A stretch of 64,000 nucleotides of DNA. Source: Tupaia tana (Eukaryota > Chordata > Mammalia > Scandentia > Tupaiidae). The stretch covers positions 77,737,791 to 77,801,790 of the forward strand of contig JAKSZU010000013.1 of assembly GCA_026018925.1 (NCBI GenBank), in the 5' to 3' direction. Positions within the stretch are counted from its first letter, which is position 1. Each line of letters opens with the position of its first letter. A program made the translations under genes and the position numbers. Under the pieces are notes generated by a model, which worked only from the letters and a program-made list of their open reading frames with translations, did no database searches and had not been told where the DNA came from. Shown here piece by piece: positions 1 through 10,967 of the stretch.

Positions 1-196
1 ATGTGGTGGTTAAGGTGCTGGATTCCCACACGGTTGACTGCAGTTCAAGTCCCGGAACTGGTGGCTTGCTTTTTCACTTTCCTTTTCTCTCTCTTTCTCT
101 CTCTCACTGTCTCTCTCTGATGAGCATATGTGTCCTATAGCAAATGAAATAATAATGATAGTAATAATAAATAAATAAATACTTCTTTAAAGCAAA
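1..196 (+). mobile_element. S-SINE, cut by window edge
   Basis: The head (GGTTAAGGTGCTGGATTCCC, B-box GTTCAAGTCCC) passes directly into TTTCTCTCTCTCTC and a CCTATAGCAAAT end with an AATAAATAAATA tail. The 5' base pairs of the head are outside the window. Confidence 0.85.
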
Positions 197-310
197 AAAG
201 AAAGTGAGAAATCACCTGCTGGGGGGATGACCAGGCCATAGTCTCTTCTTATCCAGTTTCCTCTTAGAATTTTGGTCATGCTCACATACATACCTGGCGT
301 GGTTTTCTTT
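197..310 (-). mobile_element. L-SINE, body half of a split element
   Basis: Antisense body (GAAATCACC, GGGGGGATG, ACATACCTGGCGTGGTTTT). The head half reappears at 1061-1156 after intervening SINEs. The phrase ACCTGGCGTGGTTTT at the left break recurs as ACCTGGCATGATTTT at the right break, the TSD of the invading element. Confidence 0.75.
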
Positions 311-466
311 TTTTTAAAAAAAATATATTTAATTAATTCTTTTTCTAAAAAAATTGTTTTTTCAAAAACTTATTTAATTTTTTACGGAATTCTTTTATTT
401 AGCTTTATTTATTTATTCATCTAGTTCAGTTTGACTAGAGAGGGACTGGTGAGTGAGTGAGTGAGT

Positions 467-501
<35 letters not shown>

Positions 502-594
502 TGAGAAAGCAAAGCCACCAGGTCCAGTACTCAAACTGTGGTTGGCCATCTGGGAGTCCAACACCCTTAACTACCATGCTACCTGCTGGCTCCC
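311..594 (-). mobile_element. S-SINE with expanded GTGA/GA tract
   Basis: Antisense S-SINE ending CTACCTGCTGGCTCCC. Its CT-rich segment has become a (GTGA)n(GA)n simple repeat at about 449-500, and the AT-rich tail is unusually long. Confidence 0.75.
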
Positions 595-624
595 AAAGAT
601 TATTTAATAGTAATAAATAATTTT

Positions 625-880
625 GGGACCAGCATTGGCATAATAGCTATGTCACTGGACTCCCATGTAGTCGACTGTTGTTTGAGTCCCGGACCCAGTG
701 GCTCAAACTCACGCCGGGCATGTGTGTGTGCATTCCCAAGGTCATGAGAGGAGAATGGAGGTGAAGGGATTTTGGCGTGGCCATCCCCCCAGGGGGTGAT
801 TTCTCGCTTTCTGTGTCTCTGTCTGTCTCTGTATTTCTGGTGAGCACATGCGCTCTATAGCAAAAACCTCTCCAAGAAAT
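625..880 (+). mobile_element. L-SINE, full length, nested
   Basis: Complete from GGGACCAGCATTGGCATAAT to CTATAGCAAAAACCTCTCC. B-box region TTTGAGTCCCGG; the palindrome CCATCCCCCCAGGGGG is present. It lies inside the 197-1156 nest. Confidence 0.85.
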
Positions 881-894
881 TTTTCTTTTATTAC

Positions 895-1060
895 TATTAA
901 ATAATTTTTAAAAATTAATTATTATTATTGTAATTTGACCAGAGAGAGACACAGAGAGAGAAAGGGAAAATGAGAAAGCAAGCCGCCAGGTCTAGGATTT
1001 AAACCATTGTCAACCATGTGGGAGTCCAATGCCTCAACCACCACACCACCTGCCAGCCCC
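895..1060 (-). mobile_element. S-SINE, nested
   Basis: AATTTGACCAGAGAGAG through ACCACCTGCCAGCCCC, antisense. It abuts the second TSD copy and the head half of the split L-SINE. Confidence 0.8.
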
Positions 1061-1156
1061 CACCTGGCATGATTTTTCAAGCTGCTAGGTCTGGAACTCA
1101 AACCCTGCAGTTGGCCACATAAAATCCAGTGACAACTCCATGACACTTATGACCCC
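1061..1156 (-). mobile_element. L-SINE, head half of the split element
   Basis: CACCTGGCATGATTTTTCAAG, then the antisense B box (GGAACTCAAACC) and head end GACCCC. It is the continuation of 197-310. Confidence 0.7.
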
Positions 1157-1420
1157 ACATTTCTTTTTTTAAAAATTTGTTATTGAGCATGTGTGCCCTC
1201 CAGAGAGAGACAGAGCGACAGAGAGAAAAAAGGAAAAGAAACGAAAGGGAAAGTGAGAAAGAACTCCTGCATCTCAGGGTTATGGCCATGCTACATCCCC
1301 TTCCCTTCCCTTCTCCTCTCCGGATTTGGGCACACAAATGCACAGCATGTTTTTCAAGCCACTGGATCCAGAACTCCAACCATGCAGTCAGCCATGTGGG
1401 ATCCAGTCACCTTAAATCCC
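1157..1420 (-). mobile_element. L-SINE, head truncated
   Basis: Antisense body with AGAGAGAGACAGAG, the C-rich/G-rich segment degraded to CTTCCCTTCC, and AATGCACAGCATG. The last 15-20 bp of the head are cut by the next element. Confidence 0.75.
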
Positions 1421-1588
1421 TCTTTTTTTTTTAAATGATTTTCTTTAGCTTTATTTAATTTAAATTTGACCAGAGACGGACAGAGAGAAAGAGAAAGTGA
1501 GAAAGTAAGCTACCAGGTCTGGGACTTGAACCGTGGTCGGCCATGTGGGAGTGTCCAGTGCCTTAACCACCATGCCACATGCCGGCCC
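1421..1588 (-). mobile_element. S-SINE
   Basis: TTTATTTAATTTAAATTTGACC through CCATGCCACATGCCGGCCCC; well preserved, with antisense B box GGGACTTGAACC. Confidence 0.85.
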
Positions 1589-1812
1589 CTGTATTCTACT
1601 CTAGAATTACACCCAGTGTTGTTGTCACTGCCATAGACCAGATCATTGTTGTCTTGTACTTCGGTGCCTGCAGTCCCTTACACATGACAGCCTGACTGAT
1701 CAAAGGTAGCTCAGACTCCACGTCCCTCCCCTCCAGTGATAGCAATTATACTTCCTCTGCACCTTAATCTGACTCTGTCTGCCTCTTCACCTCCCCTTAC
1801 CCACTCTTCATT

Positions 1813-1894
1813 AACTGGGTCGTCAAAAGAGCCATGATGTGTTTTTGCATAGAAAAATAGAAAAATATGTCGTGCCTTTTCAGATGACCCAATA
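1813..1894. mobile_element. Palindromic mariner-like MITE, copy 1
   Basis: About 80 bp with long terminal inverted repeats: left CTGGGTCGTCAAAAGAGCCA, right (reverse complement) TTGGGTCATCTGAAAAGGCA, around a short AT-rich centre. The same design recurs at 62622-62702. Confidence 0.65.
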
Positions 1895-2019
1895 TTATGT
1901 TCTGTTAGAGTTCACTCTTTTCAAGCATGTTGATTCCTCCTTTTCCAGATCCTTCCACTTTATATCTGCCTGTACCTTTAGATCTGCCAGATCTGCTCCC
2001 TCAGTTCTGTAAGAGCCCT

Positions 2020-2215
2020 TCTACCTGTCATTTCTGTTTCTTTACTTGGGTGTAACTTTCTTCTAAGCCGATCATCACCTAAAATTATTATTATTTTTTT
2101 TAAATTGGTTTTCTTCCTTCACAAGCTCCGTAAGTGAAGAGATTTTGTCTGTTAGATTAACTGCATTGTATTAAAACAATGCTTGGCGCATAGCGTGAAT
2201 GAGTGCTGTGTTACA
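2020..2215 (+). mobile_element. L2 LINE fragment (probable)
   Basis: Degraded L2 3' end: AAGCTCCGTAAGTGAAGAG, then TTTTGTCTGTTAG and AATGCTTGGCGCATAGCGTG parallel the usual 'gcacagtgcctggcacatag' wording of L2. Confidence 0.5.
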
Positions 2216-2395
2216 GTATCAGCTTGCATTGTGTCTACCCCTCCATTTTTAGTTCAAAGCCCTTTAGATAAGATTGGCCAGTTTCTGGGCAAAAGCATTC
2301 TTGCAGATTTAATTAGGTTCTCTCTGCTAGGGTTACATGCTTAATCTTTGTGTAAGATTTAAAATAAGTTTTAAAATATTGTAAAAACTAAATTC

Positions 2396-2640
2396 TAGAC
2401 CAGCCGCAGGCACTGCCGTGACGCTCTGTGATATGAGAGTCATACAGGAAAGTCTCATGTTTGCTCCGTAGGTCTCCTTGTGCACATTCGGTGTGCTCGT
2501 CCTGACTGGCTGGGAAAGGCTAAGGAGTATTGAGGTCCTGGAGTATTGAAGACCCCGTTTGAAGTCACTCTCTGTCTCACTCTTCCTGTTTCCGGTTTTT
2601 TTTTCCCTCTCTCTCATGGAAGAAATAAATAAATTTAAAC
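2396..2640 (+). mobile_element. B-SINE (older tRNA-like family)
   Basis: Head with CGCTCTGTGATATGAGAGTC, body ending CTCTCATGGAAGAAATAAATAAAT. Very similar endings occur at 49811-50022 and 15581-15812, defining a family separate from L- and S-SINE. Confidence 0.6.
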
Positions 2641-2956
2641 TAACTTCTGCCCTCTCATTCCATCTGTGTAACCAGTGGTTAGCTTTCTATTCTTAAGTGG
2701 TATAACAGACGAAAGACCAACTGGGACTCCTAGTTTCTTTGGTTTTATAATTCCTATACACATTTCTCAAACTTCTGCTGCTGGTTTTCTTTTTATCCCA
2801 TAATCTCGATAGGCTTCTCTCACCTTTGGATTCCTCCTGTCAGATCTTTTGTAGGTTTGTTAATTTTCTGTGTAGCATGGAATGGTAGTTTTCTAGAAGG
2901 TTCTAACAAGTCCTTAGTCTTATATTAATTTTATTATAGATCCTCTTATACAGATT

Positions 2957-3209
2957 TTTAAAAAGATTTTGATATTATATCAAATGCGTGTGCATTTGTT
3001 GGTGGGTGGGAGGGAGTGGGGAGAGCGTGAGAGCACCCCCTGGGGAGATGGCCACACCATAAGCTTTTCTACTCCATTCTCCTCTCTGAATTTTGGGCAC
3101 GCACACACATGCACCTGGTGTGTTTTTCAAGCCTCTGGTCTGGTATTGAAGCTGCACACTCAGCCTTTGTGGGATCCAGTACTTTAACTACCACACCACT
3201 GGCTGGCCC
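2957..3209 (-). mobile_element. L-SINE, old
   Basis: Body GAGAGCACCCCCTGGGGAGATGG (shown in part) and GGGCACGCACACACATGC; ends ACCACTGGCTGGCCC. CpGs mostly lost. Confidence 0.8.
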
Positions 3210-3319
3210 ATGGCATGCGTTTTTCATTTCTTTCTTTCTCTCTGCTCTCTGGTATCTTTTTTTAATTACCTCCCTAAATTCCAGTTGAGTGTGGGAAAGG
3301 CTTTGTGAAAGAATAGGAA

Positions 3320-3480
3320 TTAAATTTGGTTTTGAAGGATAAATAATAGCTTCAGTGGGACCTAGGTAAAGGAACTCTAACCTGTAGTAATGGCATGAGC
3401 AAAAGCTAGAAGTATGAAATGTATAAAATGTTAGCAAAAGTGGTTTGGGGTGGCTGAAGTATGTGCTTATCTATAGTGTG
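3320..3480 (-). mobile_element. L2 LINE fragment (probable)
   Basis: Antisense L2-type wording such as TTTTGAAGGATAAATAATAG, then GGCATGAGCAAAAGC. Identified only by resemblance to the 7795-8560 copy. Confidence 0.35.
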
Positions 3481-3517
3481 AGATTTAGCCAGAAAGATAG
3501 TGAGTTTTTAAAATTAT

Positions 3518-3519
<2 letters not shown>

Positions 3520-3552
<33 letters not shown>
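3520..3552. repeat. (AC)n microsatellite
   Basis: About 16 AC units followed by GTGTTGTATGTATATATG. Confidence 0.95.
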
Positions 3553-3553
<1 letters not shown>

Positions 3554-3570
3554 TTGTATGTATATATGTA

Positions 3571-3816
3571 TTTTTTTTTCTTTTTCCCTAACAGTTTGCT
3601 AGAGGGTGCCTGTAGTCACTGGAGAAACAGGGAGAAAGAGGAAAAGTGAGCACTCACTCTCATGGGGAGTGGTTATGCCACAATCCCTTTTCTTTCATTT
3701 TTCCCTTTGGGATTTTGGGCACTCCCACCCAGAATATTTCTCAAACCACTGGGTCTCAGACTTGAACCATGTAGGATCTAGCCACCTTAATTAACTACCG
3801 TATCACTGGTTGGCCT
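3571..3816 (-). mobile_element. L-SINE, old
   Basis: GAGGGTGCCTGTAGTCACTGG, a degraded body and ATCACTGGTTGGCCT end. CpG-poor. Confidence 0.7.
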
Positions 3817-3907
3817 ACCAGGTGTGTTTTGCAAGCCGCCAGGGCTGGGATTCAAACCACAGTCAGCCACAATTCAGCTCTCTTAATCACTAGGCTACAG
3901 GCTGGCT
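3817..3907 (-). mobile_element. SINE head fragment
   Basis: ACCAGGTGTGTTTTGCAAGC, antisense B box GGATTCAAACC and end GCTACAGGCTGGCTC. Probably the displaced head of an L-SINE whose body was interrupted by its left neighbour. Confidence 0.6.
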
Positions 3908-3961
3908 CATCTTGTGTCTATTTTTTTATTTATCTCAAAGTGTTCTTAAGATTGATGAATG

Positions 3962-4135
3962 ACAGGGCCAGCAGGTGGTGTGATGGTTAAAGCTCTGGAC
4001 TGCCACATGGCTGACCATGGTTCAAGTCCTGGACCTAGTGGCTTGCTTTCTCTCTCTGGTGAGCACATGTGCCTTATAGCAAATTAAAAAATAATAAGAA
4101 ATAAATACAATAAATAAATCTTAAAAAAAAAAAAA
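3962..4135 (+). mobile_element. S-SINE with TSD AAGATTGATGA
   Basis: Head GGGCCAGCAGGTGGTGTGAT, B box TTCAAGTCCTGG, CTTTCTCTCTCTGG, CCTTATAGCAAATT and an A-rich tail. TSD copies at 3949-3959 and about 4134-4144. Confidence 0.88.
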
Positions 4136-4793
4136 GATTGATGAGTGGCCAACTGGAAAACACGCAAGTATATAGGCCTTCCCTGTCTGCTAAGGAATAC
4201 AATCAAATTCAAAGCCTTAGCCTTTCTTGTGATACATGTGTGAAAGTAGGTAATAAAAAGAAAAGTAAATATTATTTTATACCACATTAAGTAGAGTGTT
4301 AAAATAAGTTTATTTGACATGTTTAATTTTCTTTCCTGTATTTTCAAAAGCAGTATTGTAGTTCTCAAAAGATTGGGCTTTCTCCATTTGGCTTAAGCTG
4401 TTGCCATTGATAGATCATTTTGATTAGGGTAACAGTTCATTTTGATTAAAGTAAGAGTTATGAAAATTAATTTTTAGGACATAATAGTGTTGATGAGTTA
4501 GAGGAGGGCAGAAGTTATTCCTTATTGTCAACCTAGTTAATGTGGACGATGGAGATGAATGGACTGCTATGTTTTGCTTTTATTAATGTTTGCAACCTAT
4601 GTTTTTCCTTTTTTGTTTTTTTCTAGTTCTGATTGAATCGGTGCTCACTGATTTGAAAAATTCATATGTAAACTCAGGACACTGGTCTCTTATACCATTT
4701 CATGGTAGATGGATGATCTGCATAGATTACAACTGAGTGAATTTCACTCAAGCAGTAGGAATCTGGAGGATGTGAAACCATTGCGAGCAAAAG

Positions 4794-5053
4794 TGATTTT
4801 TTCTTTTAAGGGAGATTTTTGCTGTAGGATGTGTGCCCTCACCAGAGAGACAGAAATCGAGAAATCACACCGCCCCCCCCCCCCCCCGGGGAGATGGCCA
4901 TACCGCAGTCCCTTCTCCTGTAATCTCCTCTAGAGGTTTTGGGTATGCATGCACATGTACCCAGTGTTTCAAGCCTCTGGGTCTGGGGACTCGAACCGCA
5001 GTTGGCCATGTGGGAGTCCAGTGACGTAGCCATTATGACATCTGCTGGTCCTG
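4794..5053 (-). mobile_element. L-SINE with C-run expansion
   Basis: The palindrome segment has grown to about 17 C followed by GGGG near 4870-4890. Antisense head GACTCGAACCGCAGTTGGCC, ends TCTGCTGGTCC. Confidence 0.85.
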
Positions 5054-5759
5054 CAGATGTGAATGTTCTGTGTATATCATCTGATTCTTGATGGCAGTCA
5101 CAGGGCAGCGATGGTTCCTACCACTGTATACATCCATGTCATAGTTCATTAACCAGTTGGCATTGCCCTAAAATGATTATTTTTGTCTTTTCCTCAACAG
5201 TATGTGTCTAATTTTTTGTTCTTAGTAATATAATAATAAACTACTTTTTGTGGCTCCGATGCTCTTTAAAGATGAAACAGCATTTTTAAGATGTAAGGAA
5301 CCCTCGGTCATGTTGTTTTCTGCTTTTGATCCACACCTACACAGTCACGTGTTAACAATTACAATAGTTCTCTTAAGTTATTATTTCTCTATGCATACAA
5401 ATATATTTCATAATGCTTAAGGCCAGAGTAGGGTAGGAATACTGACACTGATATTAGAGATAAAAATAGTGAGGTAAGCTAATTAAAAAGAAAAAACTAG
5501 ATAAGCAGTAATTCTTATTTTGCTGGATATTTCTCTTAAATAATGTGAAGCTTCTATTTTTCCACTTTTATTCTGTTAGCAATATGTCTTTTATATCAGT
5601 CTTAGATTCAAAATTCCCCCTGGACTCTGTCCTCAGTTTGTTCATCTGGCCTTTGTCACTGAACAAAAATTACACTGGAGGCATACTGGCCTTTTTGAAT
5701 CAGAATCTTTACTCCTACATCTGCTTTTCCTTATGATGTTGTCCTAGTTTGGGATGTTT
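5054..5759. other. Intronic DNA, nothing recognised
   Basis: AT-rich intron without a repeat I can name. Short open frames here (for example near 5545-5736) have no recognisable motif. Confidence 0.5.
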
Positions 5760-5945
5760 CTCCTGTACAAATCTGTCCTGATGAACTAGTTCATTTTCCT
5801 TTCTTTCGAGAAGCCTTCCCTTTTAGTCCACGCTTATCAATACCTTCTCTGAACACTGAACACTTAATCGTATGTTATTCTGGCTATTGTTATTTAAGTG
5901 TTTCGTGTCACCTTGTGCTGAAATAATAGAACTTTTTAAAGTATA
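5760..5945 (+). mobile_element. L2 LINE fragment (probable)
   Basis: CGAGAAGCCTTCCCTTTTAG resembles the conserved L2 'gaagccttccctga' segment, followed by CTTATCAATACCTTC. Confidence 0.45.
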
Positions 5946-5958
5946 AGATGAAAGCCCT

Positions 5959-6252
5959 GGGCCAGCCTGCGGCACCGTGGTTAAGGCGGCTGGATTCCGC
6001 ATGCCTGCCTACGTGGTTTGAGTCTTAGACCCAGTGGCTTGAAAAACACACTGGATGTGTGTGTGTGTGTGTGTGTCTGTGTGTGTGTCTGTGTGTCTGT
6101 GTCTCTAAAATCCCAAAAAGAGGGAGAATGGAAGAGAAGGGATTGCAGCATGATCACACTCCTCCACCCACTGACCTTCGGTCTCCCCTCTGGAGAGCAC
6201 CCTCACCGTAACAGATAACAAACAAAAAAATAAAGAAAACAAGAAAAAAAAG
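5959..6252 (+). mobile_element. L-SINE with (TG)n-converted body
   Basis: Head GGGCCAGCCTGCGGCACCGT GGTTAAGGCGG, B box GGTTTGAGTC. The GTGTGCGTGC segment has become a (GT)n array at about 6055-6103. Confidence 0.8.
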
Positions 6253-6309
6253 AGGACGCCTTATCATTCTGAACATGAAACAAGATTTTATGCACCAAAT
6301 TTAATAATC

Positions 6310-6540
6310 TATTTTTGACTAAATAACAGCTACCACTTAGCTATTTATATCATATGTAGTGTTGTGTATTTTACATACGTTATAGTTAGCCTCACGACTG
6401 TTCAGGTGAGGAGAGTCAGGCACATACCTGTAAAGAGCTGCCCCAAGGTCATGCAGTAGCTTCTTTGTGGTAGAGCCAGGATTGGTAAATGAGTTTGCTG
6501 AGCTTCAAACCCTGTGCTTTGTACTATGCCGTGAAGCAGG
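6310..6540 (-). mobile_element. MIR fragment, antisense
   Basis: CTGCCCCAAGGTCATGCAGT and GGTAGAGCCAGGATTGG are the antisense MIR core phrases. Confidence 0.7.
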
Positions 6541-6726
6541 TGGAGATTCTTTCTTTTCCTGATTGAAACCTTTGTGTGTGTATGTGAACAACTGGAAGAA
6601 TTAAGTGTAAGTCTGAGTTTCTCAGAACATGGCTTTCTTTGACAGATACTTATTTATTTCTGTTACCCATACAAGGCGTCATCAGCAGCCTAGTTTATCT
6701 TGGTTAGGTTAGACACATCAGTGTAC

Positions 6727-6796
6727 CTCTCTCTCTTTGTGTCTCCTAGGCAATTGCATGTGCTCTTTACCAAATTAAAAGAAGAAAAAAAAGTGT
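6727..6796 (+). mobile_element. SINE 3' fragment
   Basis: CTCTCTCTCTTTGTGTCTCC, then GCATGTGCTCTTTACCAAAT and an A-rich tail: only the CT-rich end of a sense SINE, 5' truncated. Confidence 0.55.
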
Positions 6797-6798
6797 TT

Positions 6799-7060
6799 GG
6801 GACTGGCTAGTGGCATGCAGGTTAAGGCACTGAATCCTACATAGCCGACTGGGTTTGAGCCCTGGATTTAGTGGATTAAAAATCACGCCAGACATGTATG
6901 CATGTGTGCATGTCTGAAATCCTGAGAGGAGAATGGAGCAGAAGGGATTGTGGTTTGGCCACCCACCCCCACCCCCCCGGGGGTGATTTCTCACTTTCTC
7001 TGTCTCCAGTGATTTCATGTGCCTTATAGCAAAACTTAAAGAAAAGAAAAGAAAAGAGAG
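6799..7060 (+). mobile_element. L-SINE
   Basis: GGGACTGGCTAGTGGCATGC head, TTTGAGCCCTGG B box, CCCACCCCCCCGGGGGTGAT palindrome, CCTTATAGCAAAAC end with an AAAAG tail. Confidence 0.82.
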
Positions 7061-7794
7061 GTGTTTTATAGCATCAGGGATTGTAAACATGTTCCAAAGT
7101 TGAGCATACATCAGAAGTTTGAGGATAGCTCTGAGCATTGTAAATTCATCTTCAGAATGTCATGAGTATTGACTTTTTGTTGGTCAAATTTTGCTTTTAG
7201 CTCTTGCATTTTGTTCATGAAAATGTCATGCCAATGGGATAGATGCTTGGTAATTCAGATTTGTCCCTGGGGGCTATACCTCAGAGGCGAACACAGACAG
7301 TGAATTTCTTTTGAAATTGATTTCTAGGAAATATTCTCTAATTTCTAAATTTAATGATTCCATTGAGTTTGTAGGCTGGTCGGTTAGGAAAATGAATGTA
7401 ATATTTATTTGCTTGATTCACATGTCCAGTCTGAATTGAAACACTTAGATTTCCTTGATCTTAACAGCAGTGCTCCTAGTTTTTTTTTTTCCCCTGCCGT
7501 TTCAGTTTTGGTGTGTTTAGATGTCCTGTCACATCATGGAAGAAGAATCTTGTGAGTCACTGGGGGGTCTGACAAGTTGAGCCATTCAAAGCCCTTTAAT
7601 TCCAAGTGTCCTTGATCTGAGGAAGCAGCTCAGTAAATCTCTTGAACAAGTTTTCACAGCCTAGTCATATGACTGTGTTACAATAAAGTCAACTTCTAGG
7701 TACTGCTTCATCTTCTAAATATTTCTTGAATTTGTGATGATTAAGGTGACAGCCTTAAGGGTCACCATCTTAACCTGTCATGTTAGTGTATCTG
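7061..7794. other. Intronic DNA, nothing recognised
   Basis: Mixed-composition intron with no repeat I can name; a T9 run near 7480 is the only simple sequence. Confidence 0.5.
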
Positions 7795-8560
7795 GTGCAT
7801 TCATTCAGTAAGCAGTTATTGAACATTTCTGTGTGCCAGGAACGATTCTTGGTACTGGGGTTATAGCAGAGAACAGCAAGCTTATTTTCTAGGAGTCAAA
7901 CATACAAGTAAGCAAAATATACAGCTTAGCAGATAAAGACACTTTGCAGGTATGGAGAAAAGTGAGTTAAGGAAGCGAGATAGAGAGTATGTGTGTGTAA
8001 TTTACAAGAGGGTGTTCAGGAAAAGCTTCATTGAGATAAGGGGGCAAACTAACTTGATCTGTAGGCAAGAAACATTCCAGGCAAAGGGAACAGCAAATTC
8101 TAGTCATGAGATGGAAGCAAGCCTGTGAGACTGGAGTGGGGGGCAGCAAGAATGCTTGCTTGGAAGAGTAGAAGGAAGGAAACAGGTCAGTGGTTGGTGC
8201 CAGAGCACGTAGGGTATCGTATGCCCTGTTGGCTTTTGCCATAAGTGAGGCAGGGAGATATCTGAACAGAAGAATAGCATGATTTGGCTTTCCAATCACG
8301 GGTGTCTCACTTTATTGAGATTAGTGTTGAGAGGACCAGGGTAGAGACAGAGAGAAGTCTATTGCAAAAATTTAGGTGAGATAATGAGAACGGCTTGACC
8401 CAGAGTGGTAGCAGTGGAGAAGTGATAAGAAATGGTTAGATTCTGGACATACTCGGGAGATAGAGCATCAGCATTTCCTGATGAATTGGATGTGTGCCAT
8501 GAGAAAGCACAAAGGTGATACATTTTCAGTCTGAACATCTGAGAAGGTGGAATTACTGTT
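7795..8560 (-). mobile_element. L2 LINE, long antisense fragment
   Basis: Begins with the reversed L2 3' end (TTCATTCAGTAAGCAGTTAT, TGTGTGCCAGGAACG, GGGGTTATAGCAGAGAACAG) and continues with L2 3'-region wording: AACATTCCAGGCAAAGGGAA, AATAGCATGATTTGG, GAGTGGTAGCAGTGGAGAAG. It is the best-preserved L2 in the window. Confidence 0.75.
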
Positions 8561-8835
8561 TACTGAGTTGGAAAAGGCTGTTAGTGGAACAGGTAGCACA
8601 AGAGAGTATTAGGAGATGGGTGACAGAGCTGTGCATGGAGAATGGATAGTGGGTGGGGGTGGTTTGCCTCATCTCTTGAATAAACGTCAGAAATGTGTAA
8701 GCTCCCTCTGTTCACTGCAAGTAGTCCATCTGTGATGAATGATTTAAACTCATCAGAGTTTAAGTATCTTAGATTCCTTAATGGCAGGTACTCATGTCGA
8801 TTAACTGAGTTAAAAAAACAAAAACAAAAACCTTT

Positions 8836-9079
8836 GGGCCAGTTAGTGGGATGGTAGTTGAGACAGCTGGATCCCACATGGCTGACTGTAGCTCAGTCCT
8901 GGACCAGTAACTTGAAACTCACCAGGAACATGTGTGTGCATGCCTAAAATCCCAAGACATGGCATAACCTTCGCTCTGGGGAGGTGCCATCTCACTCTCT
9001 CCCGTCTTTGTGTCTCTTCAGTGAGTACATGTACCCTGCAGCAAATTAAGAAACAAAACAAAACAAACATAAACAAAAT
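8836..9079 (+). mobile_element. L-SINE, old
   Basis: GGGCCAGTTAGTGGGATGGT head and CATGTACCCTGCAGCAAATT end with (AAAAC)n tail. The palindrome is reduced to TCTGGGGAGGTG. Confidence 0.78.
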
Positions 9080-10039
9080 TCCCTCAAATTCCAAGGAGGC
9101 TGCACTCTGCCAAGAAAATGGCCTTAGACCTAGAGGTTTTATGAGGAATACAAACATTTATGCTGCCTTAGCATATGGGTGAACTAGGAAAAAAACAAAC
9201 AAAGAAGACCAAAACATCAACAATAATTTAAAAATAAAATAACTCATATTTGCAAAATCTGGCATTGAAGACAATAGGGTTCTTGGGGAAAATAAAGTTG
9301 GGACAAAACCTTCAACACTGAGGAACTTTGTAAACAAGTACACTTAGTAACATTAATAAATGAGTAATAAAGTAATAGCACAATTGACTTTACTGGTGTT
9401 TGCCCCCAGATTCACAGTCAGAAAATTCTGTATGACCTCAAACCCTGGTGCTTACACTTTCTTCTTTGAGAATTAAGTCTGGCAAGGTATTTTGCTTAGA
9501 ATAGAAACCATTTTTATCAAAATTAAAAGCTGACCCAGGCTGTAGCCTTCTTAATTAAGCCATTGTTTAAGTACAGGAAGAAATATCTGTGCAGCTTCCT
9601 CATCTGCATTTGCAGCTTTGCCAGATAACTTAAAAAGAGGAAAGTGTGGTTTTTGAAGCCATAGTATCAGCCACCACTTAAGCTAAGTAAGTCAGTTCTA
9701 TACATTTTCAGCTTTTCCCCCTTAAGGTCATCTTATATTGCCAAGACTTTCTCTTCAATAATCCTGAGAAAACTTGCCTCTGTTTGAAACTCTGCCATAC
9801 TGGGAAAAGTTGCATATGAGCCGATGGGACTTCTCCATTATATTGACATCCCTCCTCTATTTATTTGGTAGTCCTGGATGAGGTAATGTGTGTGAAAGAC
9901 ATCTCAGCAGAACACACTGGACTGCTGACTTAGATCTGACCTACAACCCAGGACCAAACTCAGAACGACCTCCTTAGGGATAATCTAGAGTTTTTCTGTT
10001 TAAATTAAGTGTTCAGATAAAAAAAAAAAAAATCTAGGG
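9080..10039. other. Intronic DNA, nothing recognised
   Basis: Low-GC intron; no named repeat seen. Confidence 0.5.
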
Positions 10040-10560
10040 TTATTTTAATTCTCTGCTCAAAAAGCATTTGAAAAAATTTAACATCGATTACATTAAATAA
10101 AATGCCACTTAAAAACGAGGAAGGAAAAAACTAACAAGATCTACTATCTTCAGTCAACAAGCCATCATCCTACTAATGATACATTTGAGGATTTTCCATT
10201 TATGTCAGGAATAATAAGTAAGCCGCCTGTTACCATTAGCATGGTCGAAGTTCTGACTAGTGCAATAAACCATAAAACCAAATTAAGAAGTATAATGATG
10301 GGGATGAAGATAAAATACAAAAAACACAAACAGGAAAATCAACTAAAAATTATTAATAAGGACTACCTATTATAAATATCCAAAAATTGATAGCCTTCTG
10401 CAGTGTGAGTGATAACTAGTTAGATACATGTAGTGGAGAAAACATCCCATTTACTAGTAACGTCAAATATGAAATTAGAAATAACCCTGACAAGAAATAT
10501 GCAATTGAAATGAAGAAAACAAAAGTTTTCTTGAGATTTATGAGATGAATGAACTGGAGG
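10040..10560 (+). mobile_element. LINE-1 ORF2 fragment, decayed
   Basis: Sense wording of the reverse-transcriptase region and C-terminal part of ORF2 survives: AAAAAGCATTTGAAAAAATT, GGTCGAAGTTCTGACTAGTG, AACATCCCATTTACTAG. Frames are broken throughout; no functional protein. Confidence 0.65.
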
Positions 10561-10734
10561 GACATAACCTTGTTTCTGACTGCAAAAAACAAATATTTAC
10601 ATGTAATTTTTCCAGTTAAATGTAATACTATTTGAGTTAAAAATCTACATATGTATATATGCATGTTGACAAAATGATTCTAAGCAATAAATGTAACAGG
10701 GGGACTAATACTAGATCAGAAAACTGTCTAGTCA

Positions 10735-10954
10735 ATGCTGAGCTACAGTTTAGCATCATGGCTGTGAGTTGAGGTGTTGGAAGTGAGTACCTGGATTCCA
10801 GGCCTAACTGCCAGGTACCAGCCACATGACTGTGGCCCAATTTTTAAATCACTTCAAGCCTGAGTTTTTTCACCTGTACAGTGTGAGAGTAAGTGAGACA
10901 AAGTAAATAAAGAACTGAGCTAATTGCTGATACATGGGAAGTACTAAAAAGTTT
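10735..10954 (+). mobile_element. MIR, sense
   Basis: AGCATCATGGCTGTGAGTTG head, then CACATGACTGTGGCCC and CCTGAGTTTTTTCACCTGTA, in MIR order. Its 3' end abuts the next SINE's TSD. Confidence 0.72.
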
Positions 10955-10967
10955 TAGTTGCTATTGT

